A stretch of DNA of 64,000 bases from Claveliimonas bilis (GTDB taxonomy: Bacteria; Bacillota; Clostridia; Lachnospirales; Lachnospiraceae), in assembly GCF_030296775.1 (NCBI RefSeq), contig NZ_AP027742.1, positions 3,038,001 through 3,102,000 of the forward strand, given 5' to 3'. Shown here piece after piece: positions 16,599 to 25,372 of this stretch (the first letter of the stretch is position 1; every line of letters starts with the position of its first letter). The notes under the pieces were generated by a model, which had not been told where the DNA came from, ran no database searches, and saw only the letters and a program-made list of their open reading frames with translations. The position numbers and the translations under genes are program-made.

Positions 16599-17162
16599 AT
16601 GGACAGACGGCAGCAAAAAACACGCACTGCGATCTTCACAGCGTTTAGTACACTTTTATCCGAAAAAAGCTACAGCAAAATTACTGTACAGGAGATCATT
16701 GACAGTGCAAATGTAGGGCGAACAACCTTTTATGCCCATTTTGAAACAAAAGATGATCTTCTGAAAGCCTTATGCGAAGAATTATTCGGTCATATTATCA
16801 GCAGCGCTGCAGACTGTACTCACACCCACGGACTCTATTCAGAAGGCAGGGTGCCCGACTCTGTGTTCTGCCACCTTCTTCAACACCTTAAGGAAAATAA
16901 TCGCCATATCCTGGATCTGCTTTCCTGTGAAAACAATGAAATTTTCCTTCGCTATTTTAAAGATAGTCTGAATAAACTGGTGCAGATACAGTTTGTGGAA
17001 CAAAAAAGAAATCGAAACTCCCTGCTCCCAACTGACTTTTTAATCAATCACATTTCTTCCAGCTTTGTAGAAATGGTCCTATGGTGGATCAAGGGTGGAC
17101 AAAAACAAAGCCCTGAAGAGCTGGATCAATATTTTCGCTTTGTTATGGAACCGATTTTATAA
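16599..17162 (+). CDS. TetR family transcriptional regulator
   Basis: 187 residues from ATG 16599 with AGAGGAG 6 bases upstream; the earlier ATG at 16581 overlaps that box. The N-terminal helix-turn-helix is clear (KTRTAIFTAFSTLLSEKSYS; ITVQEIIDSANVGRTTFYAH). The C-terminal ligand domain belongs to the TetR_C group often found in Firmicutes regulators (ISSSFVEMVLWWIKGGQKQS; PEELDQYF). It is divergent from the metal ATPase, so it may control it. TetR sensing of metal is uncommon, so another inducer is possible. Confidence 0.9.
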   Translation: MDRRQQKTRTAIFTAFSTLLSEKSYSKITVQEIIDSANVGRTTFYAHFETKDDLLKALCEELFGHIISSAADCTHTHGLYSEGRVPDSVFCHLLQHLKENNRHILDLLSCENNEIFLRYFKDSLNKLVQIQFVEQKRNRNSLLPTDFLINHISSSFVEMVLWWIKGGQKQSPEELDQYFRFVMEPIL

Positions 17163-17185
17163 CTGAAGTTTTCCAAAAAAATCAG

Positions 17186-17216
17186 CTCTGCAAAACTCCT
17201 GTAAAGTTTTGCAGAG
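17186..17216. terminator. Bidirectional intrinsic terminator
   Basis: A 12-bp perfect stem with T-rich flanks on both strands. It lies between the convergent TetR and arginase-like genes. Confidence 0.85.
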
Positions 17217-17239
17217 CCTTTATTAAGAAGATATATCGT

Positions 17240-18091
17240 TTAGCGTGTAAACAACTCCAAAGAAGAAAACATTTTATGCAGCCTGTGTTCATCAAAGGGA
17301 AGATATTCTGCAACGGTAAAGCCCACAACATCTGCTTTTCCTGTTATAAGCTTCAGAATGCCGGAAAGATCTTCCACTGTCATTCTTCCTCCACCGCTTC
17401 CGTCCCCCACCAGCTCTCCGTTTGCAAAGTAGGTGGAATGGAAAAGCCCCGGATCCAGCACATCAATGTCCAGATGAACCAGGATATGATCAAAACGCTC
17501 TGTAAATTCTAAAATTTCTTTCTCGGAAACAAATTCTTCCGTCTGAACTTTAAAATTGACTTTCGCATTCCGTAAAAACTGTTCCTGATAATCGTGAAGT
17601 CCCTGAAGTCCCACATACAAAATTTCATCCGCCTGAAACTTTCTGTTCTTCATCAGTCCGGAAAGAGCAGGATCTCCGGATCCCATAAGAGAACCCAGAA
17701 CCATAGCGTGGGCATTGGGATACTCATCCTTCACCTGGGACACATCAGGGTGCGCATCAATCCAGATGATTCCCAAATTATCGTAAAGACCATGGAGATA
17801 ATCAAATGACGCCTGGGATACGATGCAGTTTCCACCAATGGTAATGATCTTATCAGGCTTCTCCTGCTCAAGGATCTCCATGGCGCTGCGGATTCCCGCT
17901 GTCACCTCCTCTTTGGCATATATCCCGTCCGTTACCTGGCGTTCTTTCCCATCGGGCGGAGCAACAGCCACTTTAAAAAGCGGCTGGTTTTTATTCTCCG
18001 GAAGAATATGCGCCATCAGATTAGCACCGAAATAGTAAGTTTCCAGTCCTCCGCTTAAATAGTCAGGATAAAGTAATCGAATCGTTTTCAT
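17240..18091 (-). CDS. Arginase/agmatinase-fold protein with an altered first metal motif
   Basis: 283 residues. Ureohydrolase motifs: IDAHPDV (D112, H114, D116) and LDIDVLDP, both normally binding the two Mn ions. The first motif, normally GG(D/E)H, reads GGNC (86-89), so the usual His ligand is Cys or Asn. Some family members with GGDC exist; their activity is less clear. Its start overlaps the HxlR stop by one base (TGATG), forming a two-gene operon. It could hydrolyse a guanidino or related compound with a changed metal site, or act on something else. I would not call it arginase. Confidence 0.75.
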   Translation of the reverse strand: MKTIRLLYPDYLSGGLETYYFGANLMAHILPENKNQPLFKVAVAPPDGKERQVTDGIYAKEEVTAGIRSAMEILEQEKPDKIITIGGNCIVSQASFDYLHGLYDNLGIIWIDAHPDVSQVKDEYPNAHAMVLGSLMGSGDPALSGLMKNRKFQADEILYVGLQGLHDYQEQFLRNAKVNFKVQTEEFVSEKEILEFTERFDHILVHLDIDVLDPGLFHSTYFANGELVGDGSGGGRMTVEDLSGILKLITGKADVVGFTVAEYLPFDEHRLHKMFSSLELFTR

Positions 18092-18435
18092 CAGTCTTCC
18101 TCCTTCAGACGATTTTTATCTCCCCATTCACACATGCCGTCCAGGATAGGGATAAGTGATTTTCCCCTTTCTGTCAGGCTGTACTCCACTTTGGGAGGAA
18201 TCTGGGGATATTCCTCCCGGTGGACAAGTTTGTCTGCTTCCAGTTCCTTTAGTGTAGAGCTTAAAGTCTTATAAGAGATTCCGCCAATATATTTTTTCAT
18301 CTCATTAAACCGCACTACGCCAAATTCCATTAAAGTGTACAGAATCGTCATTTTGTATTTTCCGTTGATCAGAGATAACGTATAACTGAATCCGGTTGAG
18401 CCAAGACTTTCATCTGATATGCAGCGTTTGCTCAT
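18091..18435 (-). CDS. HxlR family winged-helix regulator
   Basis: 114 residues from ATG 18435, behind AAGGAG. HxlR pattern: FSYTLSLINGKYKMTILYTL, RFNEMKKYIGGISYKTLSST, LKELEADKLVHREEYPQIPP, KVEYSLTERGKSL. The family senses electrophiles or redox state, often through a Cys; here C6 is the only N-terminal one in the trimmed protein. It is transcribed with the arginase-fold gene and probably autoregulates. Confidence 0.92.
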   Translation of the reverse strand: MSKRCISDESLGSTGFSYTLSLINGKYKMTILYTLMEFGVVRFNEMKKYIGGISYKTLSSTLKELEADKLVHREEYPQIPPKVEYSLTERGKSLIPILDGMCEWGDKNRLKEED

Positions 18436-18453
18436 TTTACACTCTCCTTTTAG

Positions 18454-18482
18454 CAAGTATCACACTTTAATATGTGTACTTG
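18454..18482. promoter_or_regulatory. Imperfect inverted repeat, candidate HxlR operator
   Basis: CAAGTA and TACTTG arms enclose CACAC and TGTG elements, located between the promoter and the HxlR start codon. Position and dyad form suggest autoregulation. Confidence 0.45.
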
Positions 18483-18505
18483 TCTTTTATCTTATTCTTG
18501 CTATG

Positions 18506-18534
18506 ATTATAATATCAGTAATAAAAAGAGTCAA
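18506..18534 (-). promoter_or_regulatory. Sigma-A promoter of the HxlR/arginase-like operon
   Basis: Minus strand TTGACT (18529-18534), 17-bp spacer, TATAAT (18506-18511). It abuts the ApbE stop codon at 18537. Confidence 0.8.
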
Positions 18535-18536
18535 TT

Positions 18537-19580
18537 TCACGCTTCCATCACATGGATCGTTTGTTCGGAAAATTCTTCTTCCGGAGTAAAATTTTCTTCT
18601 ATCCCTTCTGTCAGGTAGATTTCTCCGTCCAATGTCATAAGCAGCATATCAAATCCGCCATAGGTCTCCCAGCACTGTATTCCTTCCTCCAGCCCCATAA
18701 CAAAGATAGCCGTGGAAAGGGCGTCGCAAAGTACCCCGCTGTCTCCAATGATCGTTACAGAAGCCAGATCACTGTCAGCAGGCCGCCCGGTTGCAGGGTC
18801 CAGAATATGCCAGTAAGTGGTTCCGTCTCCACCGGTAAAATAACGTTCATATCCTCCGGAAGTCACAACCGCGCAGTCCTGTGCCTCTAAAGTCCCAAAG
18901 CTCCCATCTTCAAAAGGATTTCTGATGCCAAGCCTCCATTTTGTCCCATCCGGCTTTGGTCCTACCATCTGGATATTTCCTCCGATATCCAGAAGCGCTG
19001 AAGTAACACCCTGCTCTTTCAGATGATCGGCAAGAAGTTCCCCGGTATATCCTTTTCCCGCCGCCCCCAGATCCAGCTGCATTCCTTCCGGCAATGTAAC
19101 CGCATGGTTTTCCAGCGCAACTTTTTCATATCCGGTAAGCGAAAGCAATTCCTGTATTTCTTCATCCGAGGGGATCCGATATTCCTGGTCAATAAATCCC
19201 CAGGCACTTACAAGGGGATAAATGGTAGGATCAAGGGCTCCTTGTGTCTGTCCGGACATTTCCAGCGCAAAGCGGAGTAAATTTTCTGTTTCCGTGCTAA
19301 GAGGCACAGGCCGCCCGTGACTGTGATTTGCGGCATAAATCTCACTGTTTTCGTCAGTAACGGACCACAAAGATTCCCACTCTTCTACATGCGAGACCGC
19401 TTCATCCAGTGCCGCGTCTGCCTGCTCTCCATAAGCTGTAAAATTCATATAAGTTCCCATGGCAAACAATTCAGCCGTATGCTCCTGCACAGATGCTTCC
19501 TGCGAGCCGGCACACCCTGAAAGGCATAGAGAAAATGCCGCTGTAAGCGCCGAAAATGAAAGAAACCGTTTATTTCTCAT
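18537..19580 (-). CDS. apbE: ApbE-type FAD:protein FMN transferase, lipoprotein
   Basis: 347 residues from ATG 19580, which overlaps the DUF4405 stop by 11 bases. A lipoprotein signal peptide ends LSGC at about residue 23. ApbE motifs: FAMGTYMNF, DPTIYPLVSAWGF, LDLGAAGKGYTGELLADHL, LLDIGGNIQMVGP, TSGGYERYF, HILDPATGRPA. The enzyme attaches FMN to Ser/Thr of partner proteins outside the membrane. It is co-transcribed with a flavodoxin lipoprotein and a DUF4405 membrane protein, so the operon handles flavin-linked electron transfer at the cell surface. The usual acceptor motif DxxTGA(T/S) is not visible in either neighbour. Confidence 0.93.
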   Translation of the reverse strand: MRNKRFLSFSALTAAFSLCLSGCAGSQEASVQEHTAELFAMGTYMNFTAYGEQADAALDEAVSHVEEWESLWSVTDENSEIYAANHSHGRPVPLSTETENLLRFALEMSGQTQGALDPTIYPLVSAWGFIDQEYRIPSDEEIQELLSLTGYEKVALENHAVTLPEGMQLDLGAAGKGYTGELLADHLKEQGVTSALLDIGGNIQMVGPKPDGTKWRLGIRNPFEDGSFGTLEAQDCAVVTSGGYERYFTGGDGTTYWHILDPATGRPADSDLASVTIIGDSGVLCDALSTAIFVMGLEEGIQCWETYGGFDMLLMTLDGEIYLTEGIEENFTPEEEFSEQTIHVMEA

Positions 19581-20271
19581 CCTGCTGCTGTTTCCTCCTC
19601 CTTGCCGTGCATGTTTGAATCCCTTTTGCTCCATAGTGAGCCAGGAATACAAACAATCCCATAATGGCAATGTATTCCGTAAAAAACAAAGGAAGGGGCC
19701 GTTCAAAATCAAAGAACACAAAGTGCGCAGTCAAAAACATATAGGAAAGAAATTGATTTTTTACAAAAGCATAAAGTCCGTAAACAGCGATCACCGCACC
19801 TGCTACGCGAAGGATCCCTTTGACCGGCTTTGATGAAACCGGGCCGCATGCTTTCCGTATCATTCCAAGGATCATATTCCAGTGGAGCCCAAGATGCAGC
19901 GCCATCAGAACAAATGCCCAGAAAACGCATAGAATGTGCATAGGCCGAGCCAGTGCAATACCGCCTGAAATAGGTAAAAACGCAAAAACTTCTCTGGACA
20001 AGATCACCGCGCTTACCATTGTTCCGATCATAGCGAGTAAAAGCAGCAGATTTACGACCACCTGTATCACACGGAAAGGGGTATATTTCCCTTTCGCCAA
20101 ATGTCTGTGCCACTTAAAATTCAAAATATGGTGTATGATCCAGAGGATAAATATTCCCGCTCCCAGCCATTCGTGAGCAGACTCTCCTGTAATCTGTCTT
20201 CCCATCAAAAACAGGAGCAGAATTGTCATAACAAAATCAACAGAGATTTTGACGATCATTTTAGGGTTCAT
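19570..20271 (-). CDS. DUF4405 membrane protein, cytochrome b-like
   Basis: 233 residues with about five to six hydrophobic helices. Histidines sit in helix positions suited to b-type heme (HEWLG, WIIHHILNFKWHRHL, RPMHILCVFWAF, MALHLGLHWNMI). The family is found with ApbE and periplasmic flavodoxins and is thought to carry electrons across the membrane; that role is inferred. C-terminus is basic and cytoplasmic. It precedes ApbE with an 11-base overlap. Confidence 0.85.
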   Translation of the reverse strand: MNPKMIVKISVDFVMTILLLFLMGRQITGESAHEWLGAGIFILWIIHHILNFKWHRHLAKGKYTPFRVIQVVVNLLLLLAMIGTMVSAVILSREVFAFLPISGGIALARPMHILCVFWAFVLMALHLGLHWNMILGMIRKACGPVSSKPVKGILRVAGAVIAVYGLYAFVKNQFLSYMFLTAHFVFFDFERPLPLFFTEYIAIMGLFVFLAHYGAKGIQTCTARRRKQQQDEK

Positions 20272-20319
20272 GGTGTTTCTCCTTTTGAAAAATCCTCTCT
20301 TGGCCTGTCAGCAGTCGTT

Positions 20320-21003
20320 TTATCCCTTCAGCCCTGCAACCCAGTCTGCCACATCGCTCTGGGCATCCGGTACACTGTTTCGGGAGATTTCCAGACCATC
20401 TTCTATTACCGTTGCTTCAGGCTGGAGTTCCTGGATCGTCTGAATGGTTCCGGAAAATCCGCTTCCCCCATGTGCCGTAAATGGAATGATAGTCTTTCTG
20501 CTGAAATCATATTCTTCCAGGAAGGTATACAAAGGCATAGGAAGATCAGCATTCCAGTTAGGATAACCCAGAAAGATCACATCGTAATCATCTAAATTCT
20601 CAATCTGCGAGGACAGTTCAGGCCTTGCGTTCTCAGAGAGCTCGTTATAAGCAAAATCCAGCAGTTCATCATGTGTGCCGGGATATTCCTGTACCGTCTC
20701 AATGCGGAAGAGATCTCCTCCTGCTTCCTGCTGGATAAGCTGTGCAATATACTGATTATTTCCCAGAACTTCTCCGTCAACAACAACACGGCTTGCTCCT
20801 GCAACTGTATCGGTTCCGTCTGTCTCAGGAACAGAAAAATAAGCGATCAGAATATTCCCGTCTAATGCAGGCTGTGCTGCTGTATCTGATGTATTCGACG
20901 TATCCGCTCCTCCGTTTCCAGTCTGCTCCTGCTGATCACTACTGCAGGCAGTTAGAGAAAGAACCAAAGTGGAAGAAAGAATAAATGCTGCTAATTTTTT
21001 CAT
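20320..21003 (-). CDS. Flavodoxin-like lipoprotein
   Basis: 227 residues. Signal peptide with lipobox LTAC at residues 17-20, a low-complexity linker to about 48, then a flavodoxin_4 domain: ILIAYFSVPETDG, DDYDVIFLGYPNWNADLPM and IIPFTAHGGSGFSGT. It is anchored outside the membrane. With DUF4405 and ApbE downstream it forms a surface flavin redox unit. The gap to DUF4405 is about 50 bases without a terminator. Confidence 0.9.
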   Translation of the reverse strand: MKKLAAFILSSTLVLSLTACSSDQQEQTGNGGADTSNTSDTAAQPALDGNILIAYFSVPETDGTDTVAGASRVVVDGEVLGNNQYIAQLIQQEAGGDLFRIETVQEYPGTHDELLDFAYNELSENARPELSSQIENLDDYDVIFLGYPNWNADLPMPLYTFLEEYDFSRKTIIPFTAHGGSGFSGTIQTIQELQPEATVIEDGLEISRNSVPDAQSDVADWVAGLKG

Positions 21004-21031
21004 GATAAAATACTCCTTTACTATTTGTTAT

Positions 21032-21343
21032 CTATGTCAACAGATTTCCAAGCTCCTGAATCCACGGCTCAATATCATTCAGATCATTTGCGGTAAGTCC
21101 CTCTGCAATCTCTGCATCCGGGCAAAGCTCACTGAAAATATGGAGACTGTTGTCAATGTCATCGCTGGCGCTGGTGCAGAAGGGGATGATCGTCTTACCT
21201 GAAAAATCGTTCTCTGCAAGAAAAGTCGCAATCATAGCCGGAGCTTCATCCCACCAAATCGGATAGGAAACCGGAGGTCGTTTTCCCCAGCCCTTGATTT
21301 TACTGAGCTTAACGGTATACAAAAGTGTGTTTTGTGTTTCCAC
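21032..21343 (-). pseudogene. Truncated flavodoxin, C-terminal half only
   Basis: The recognisable part begins at YPIWWDEAPAMIATFLAEND and runs to the natural C-terminus (IIPFCTSASDDIDNSLHIFS). The FMN phosphate loop and first half of the domain are missing. The preceding ~30 codons, opened by a GTG at 21343, do not match a flavodoxin. It starts 14 bases after the TOTE-type gene stop, so loss of the N-terminal half probably accompanied arrival of that gene. Confidence 0.75.
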
Positions 21344-21357
21344 ATTCCCCAGAATAG

Positions 21358-24300
21358 TTATTCCAGGAACCCAATCTCCAGCAGTTCCTGAGCAATCTCT
21401 CTACTCTTCACTCTCATCAAACCATCTTCTTCCTTTGCATTAGACAGCAGATTCACACTTCCATACCAGACGATTTCTCTGTCAATCAAAGCAAAATGTT
21501 CATGCATCCCCGTCTTCTCCAGCACAGTCACTCCCGATTCTATCAGTTCGGTAATCAGTCCTTTCGTCTTTTCAATTCGCTGTTGTGGGTAATTGTCCGC
21601 CGACAGCGTCAGTAGTGTGATCTTCACACCGCTATCATGTCGTTCTTCCAAAGTTTTTAAAATTCTGTGTACCCCCTTTACACCGATTCCAGGGCTGGAA
21701 ATCACAATCTCCGTATCGGCTTGCGCCACATCTCTTTCAAATACAGACGTATAGGATTCGCTGTCAAATATGGCATTAGTCTCCTGCTTTTTCTCTGCCT
21801 CATTCATAACGATCTCATATCCGATCTTCTTATATACTCTCAGTCTTTTATAATACATTTTATCCAATACACGGATATGCGCATCCACATAGTCATATAT
21901 GATGACCTTCCGTTTGCCTTCATAATCCCTGTGTAGTCTTCCGGAATACTGCTCCACATTCCCCTGCCAGGCAATGGGAGTTGTCAGCATCATTGTGTCT
22001 AGCCTTGGGTAGTTAAAACCTTCTCCGATATATTGTCCGATGGCAACAAGAACCATTGATTCATTTACCGGAACATTTTTCATATTCTCACGGATCTGCT
22101 CGTTTTCCTTTCTGCTTCTGCCGCCTTTAAGCAGGAATATATGATCCGCCTTATCCCGGAGCATAGCAAGCAATATATCTGCATGATCTCTGAATTTTGT
22201 CAAAACGAGTGGAGTCCTGCCTTGCCTCAGACATTCTTCTACATCAGATATAATTTGCCTGTTTCTCACATCACTGCCGCGCACTGCGGCATATGCTTCA
22301 TTGATCTTCCAGTCCTGTCCTGTAGTATTGATCAGCCTTGTAAATCTCGGATATACATAATGCGCAATTCCCTGAAGTTTCACTTTATCTTTTGCGCTGA
22401 AACGGTATCTGACTGGTCCGATCTGCATAAATATTTTTTGTTCCTGTCCGTCATCCCGTTTGGGAGTTGCGGTCAGGCCATAAACATATCTGGCAGAGAC
22501 TTCTTTCACTACTGCCTCTGCGGTATCCGATGCACAGTGATGACATTCATCTATGAGTACCATTCCATAATCCTTCACAACTGTATCAATATTTCCAGGT
22601 TTTCCAAGAGGTGATATCATCACCACATCAATAATCCCTGTCATGGAATCATGTCCTGCATAGCGGGTTCCGATCACACTTTTTCTCCGTTTCACACGCC
22701 CCTTCGGCGTCGTGTACTCAGGCGGTTCTTCGTTAATATCAAGGAATTTCTGAAGATCTTCCACCCAGTTATTCATAATTTCCTTATTATGTACCAATAT
22801 AAGAGTATTCATCTTTCTTGCTGCAATCAGATATGCACCTACTGCTGTTTTTCCAAAGGCGGTCGCTGCATGCAGGATTCCATTTTCATACCGCAGCATT
22901 TGTTCTGACGCTTTTCTTTGCTCCGGATAAAGTTCCGCAGAAAAATCCACACAGATACTCTTTCCTTTTTGTCTCTCATCACTGACCTCATACGGGATTC
23001 CTGCTTCCTTCAGCTTTTCTGACAGGATTTCCCTGAGGCCTCGTGGAATGCGGATGTAATCATCAAACTCTTCAAAACATGCCACAATCCTCGGGTTATC
23101 TCTGTTAGAGAACCCCATCGCGTGATTTTTATAATATTGAGGATTGCTATACGCAGCCATACGACGTAAGGTGTTCTGCATCCTTGGCTGAAGATTTTCC
23201 TTTTCAATGTATATTCCATTTGCAAGGACAAGTTGAATCTGTCCGGAAACATCTTCCGGATAAAACTGAAGTTTTCTCTTCTTCCAGGGCTTTGACTTCT
23301 TGCCAGATTTCTGACTTGCAGTCTGCTGACTATGACCGTTCAACGCTGCTTTTTGCAGGTTTTCCACATTATCTTCTGATACCTCTCCATTTTCCTCTTT
23401 GTCCATATTTTCAAGATCTGAGAGCGCGCCTAAGACTCCATCTTCCGCCCATTCATTTATCTTCTTATCAATAAATTCTTTCGACAGTTTCTTTACGTTC
23501 TGTAACTGCTGCCACTGATTCGGATATACATTCCAATCCTGATCTATAAATGCACCGTTTCCCTTTTTTAATGCCTGTCCCTGTAAAGGAAGCGCGATCA
23601 GATTTCCAAGTCCGCCCACAGGCATATGATCCTGAGCCGGGAGCATCCTGTCGTATGTCCGAAAGCTCTTTTGATTTACAGACTCCGCTCCTTTTGTCAG
23701 AAGTGCAGTGCCAAAAAGCCTTGCTGTTCTCGCCGGAACAGGTTCCTGAAAAAACATCCAGATATGCGCTCCTTTTCCAGAACGAGAACGCTCTGTCAGG
23801 ATACCCACTCCATAAATCCTGCAAATCTCGCGCAGAGCATTTACTTCTTCCCTCCAGAGTTCATCTGTATTGGCATAATCATCCCCATTCGTAGTATCAT
23901 CATGATTATCAAAATCAAATACAAGGAAATTGCAAGTCTCATCAGGCAGCATAGGGTAGACGCCTATCACGTCCGAACAATCTTCTCTTGCACCTATCAA
24001 ATGCTGCATGATCACTTTGCCTGTAAGCTCTTTGTAATGCTGTTCCGGGCAGTCCGCACATTTTATTTTCTTTTTTTCATATTTCGGACAAATACCCGGC
24101 TTCCAGTAATTCCAGCATTGCGTATAATATCCTGTTTTCCCGGTCTTAGGATTCGGCTTTCCTGCTCTTTTACTGTATACATCTTTCCGTCCTTTGAAAA
24201 AAGAATAGAAATACTGGGCGTGCTTCTGAGTGATCATTTCCGGGATGATAAATTGCTCCCTGACTGTTTCCGTTTCACTCATGACAGAATCCTTCTGCAG

Positions 24301-24444
24301 AGCAGCCGGTCTTTCCTTTTCCTGAATACCTTTTCCATAGGGAATACCTGCTTGGGACAAAAGTAACTGAAGGCACTTAATTTCTTCATTTAATAAACGG
24401 ATTTCTTCTCTCTGTTCCCGAATAATCTTATCTTTATTATCCAT
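21358..24444 (-). CDS. TOTE-type conflict-system protein: AEP primase, SF2 helicase and PLD-like domain
   Basis: 1028 residues. Residues 1-35 form a coiled coil. A Cys4 cluster (C110, C119, C129, C132) precedes an archaeo-eukaryotic primase domain with catalytic D177-F-D179 (FLVFDFDN), the SGKGAH227 motif and GNLIALPLQ. An SF2 helicase follows: TAFGKT Walker A (527-532), DECH (631-634), GLTATPKR (654-661) and QYSGRLHR arginine fingers. The C-terminal ~120 residues resemble a PLD nuclease: H981-x-H983-x4-D988 and GSVN (995-998), so the usual Lys of HKD is His. This order matches the TOTE conflict systems described as predicted invader defence. It follows the AbiEii toxin gene by 19 bases in one operon. 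The ribosome binding site is weak (CAGGT). Nucleic-acid targeting is predicted, not shown. Confidence 0.88.
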   Translation of the reverse strand: MDNKDKIIREQREEIRLLNEEIKCLQLLLSQAGIPYGKGIQEKERPAALQKDSVMSETETVREQFIIPEMITQKHAQYFYSFFKGRKDVYSKRAGKPNPKTGKTGYYTQCWNYWKPGICPKYEKKKIKCADCPEQHYKELTGKVIMQHLIGAREDCSDVIGVYPMLPDETCNFLVFDFDNHDDTTNGDDYANTDELWREEVNALREICRIYGVGILTERSRSGKGAHIWMFFQEPVPARTARLFGTALLTKGAESVNQKSFRTYDRMLPAQDHMPVGGLGNLIALPLQGQALKKGNGAFIDQDWNVYPNQWQQLQNVKKLSKEFIDKKINEWAEDGVLGALSDLENMDKEENGEVSEDNVENLQKAALNGHSQQTASQKSGKKSKPWKKRKLQFYPEDVSGQIQLVLANGIYIEKENLQPRMQNTLRRMAAYSNPQYYKNHAMGFSNRDNPRIVACFEEFDDYIRIPRGLREILSEKLKEAGIPYEVSDERQKGKSICVDFSAELYPEQRKASEQMLRYENGILHAATAFGKTAVGAYLIAARKMNTLILVHNKEIMNNWVEDLQKFLDINEEPPEYTTPKGRVKRRKSVIGTRYAGHDSMTGIIDVVMISPLGKPGNIDTVVKDYGMVLIDECHHCASDTAEAVVKEVSARYVYGLTATPKRDDGQEQKIFMQIGPVRYRFSAKDKVKLQGIAHYVYPRFTRLINTTGQDWKINEAYAAVRGSDVRNRQIISDVEECLRQGRTPLVLTKFRDHADILLAMLRDKADHIFLLKGGRSRKENEQIRENMKNVPVNESMVLVAIGQYIGEGFNYPRLDTMMLTTPIAWQGNVEQYSGRLHRDYEGKRKVIIYDYVDAHIRVLDKMYYKRLRVYKKIGYEIVMNEAEKKQETNAIFDSESYTSVFERDVAQADTEIVISSPGIGVKGVHRILKTLEERHDSGVKITLLTLSADNYPQQRIEKTKGLITELIESGVTVLEKTGMHEHFALIDREIVWYGSVNLLSNAKEEDGLMRVKSREIAQELLEIGFLE

Positions 24445-24463
24445 ATTTTTACCTGTTTGATTT

Positions 24464-25372
24464 CTAAAAAGAAATGTCCTGTATAATTTTTCTCATATTC
24501 TTAATGGTATCCTCATAAGACACAAAGTCTTCTGTAAAATAACTGGTGATAGACTGATAATCTTCTTCATAAAAGGAATTATCACAAAACTCTGTAATAA
24601 TGGCAGATACATCTACTCCTTCTTTTGCGGATGGACATACAGTCATTTGAGCCCGATGCTCCCTGACCTCTTTGACTAATGAGACAAACTTATTATCAAA
24701 ATCAATGAGCGGAGTAAGTTTATAGACATCATACAAATGACGCGAATACCGTTTTGATTTCCCCTGCATATAATAATCGCAAAGAGCAAAAATCTTATCA
24801 ATATAAGTCCTTTCCAACGACTGTAAATTCATTGAAAATCTGTCAAGAGAAAATTGTTTTGCCAGATCTATTCGATTTCGCTTTTCCAGATAATCCCCAA
24901 TATAATTATGTATCTCTAACGACTGTGTCGGAAATGCATACGACCCCAATGCAGTTTCCAGTTTTATATACTGCGGCAGTCTTTCATCTTCCAGTTCAAA
25001 TACAGAAGTATATGAAAAGAAATAAGCGTTATAGTCCCTGTCGCTTTGGGTTTCATTCCAGTTTGCAATCGGCATTTCCAGTTCTTCGCTTATTCCTTTT
25101 AAAACAACATTCTTAAGTTTTTTCCTTCTACTCTCTCCTATATGCTCTTTGAAAGTAATATCAATATCTTCAGAAAAACGATTGATTATATGATATCCTT
25201 TGGATAAAGACGTCCCTCCCTTGAAAACACACAGATCAAGCTGCTCTGACAATAATTTTAGGATCAGTGTAACATAGTAATCCTTTTCTACTACTATAGG
25301 TGTTCTTCCGCTTTGCTCAGCAGTCTGTTCCACCATATCCTTAAACATTTCTCTATCCTTATGAAGATACAT
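24464..25372 (-). CDS. abiEii: AbiEii/AbiGii family nucleotidyltransferase toxin
   Basis: 302 residues from ATG 25372, which lies inside the last codons of the antitoxin gene (14-base overlap); the frame is open further upstream, but only through AbiEi coding sequence. Key motif: VFKGGTSLSKGYHIINRFSE with DIDITF after it, the nucleotidyltransferase GGS-xnDxD core. VEKDYYVTLIL before it is also typical. AbiEii toxins block growth by modifying tRNA or related targets with nucleotides (type IV toxin-antitoxin), giving phage abortive infection. It is translationally coupled to AbiEi and followed by the TOTE-type gene. Confidence 0.93.
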   Translation of the reverse strand: MYLHKDREMFKDMVEQTAEQSGRTPIVVEKDYYVTLILKLLSEQLDLCVFKGGTSLSKGYHIINRFSEDIDITFKEHIGESRRKKLKNVVLKGISEELEMPIANWNETQSDRDYNAYFFSYTSVFELEDERLPQYIKLETALGSYAFPTQSLEIHNYIGDYLEKRNRIDLAKQFSLDRFSMNLQSLERTYIDKIFALCDYYMQGKSKRYSRHLYDVYKLTPLIDFDNKFVSLVKEVREHRAQMTVCPSAKEGVDVSAIITEFCDNSFYEEDYQSITSYFTEDFVSYEDTIKNMRKIIQDISF

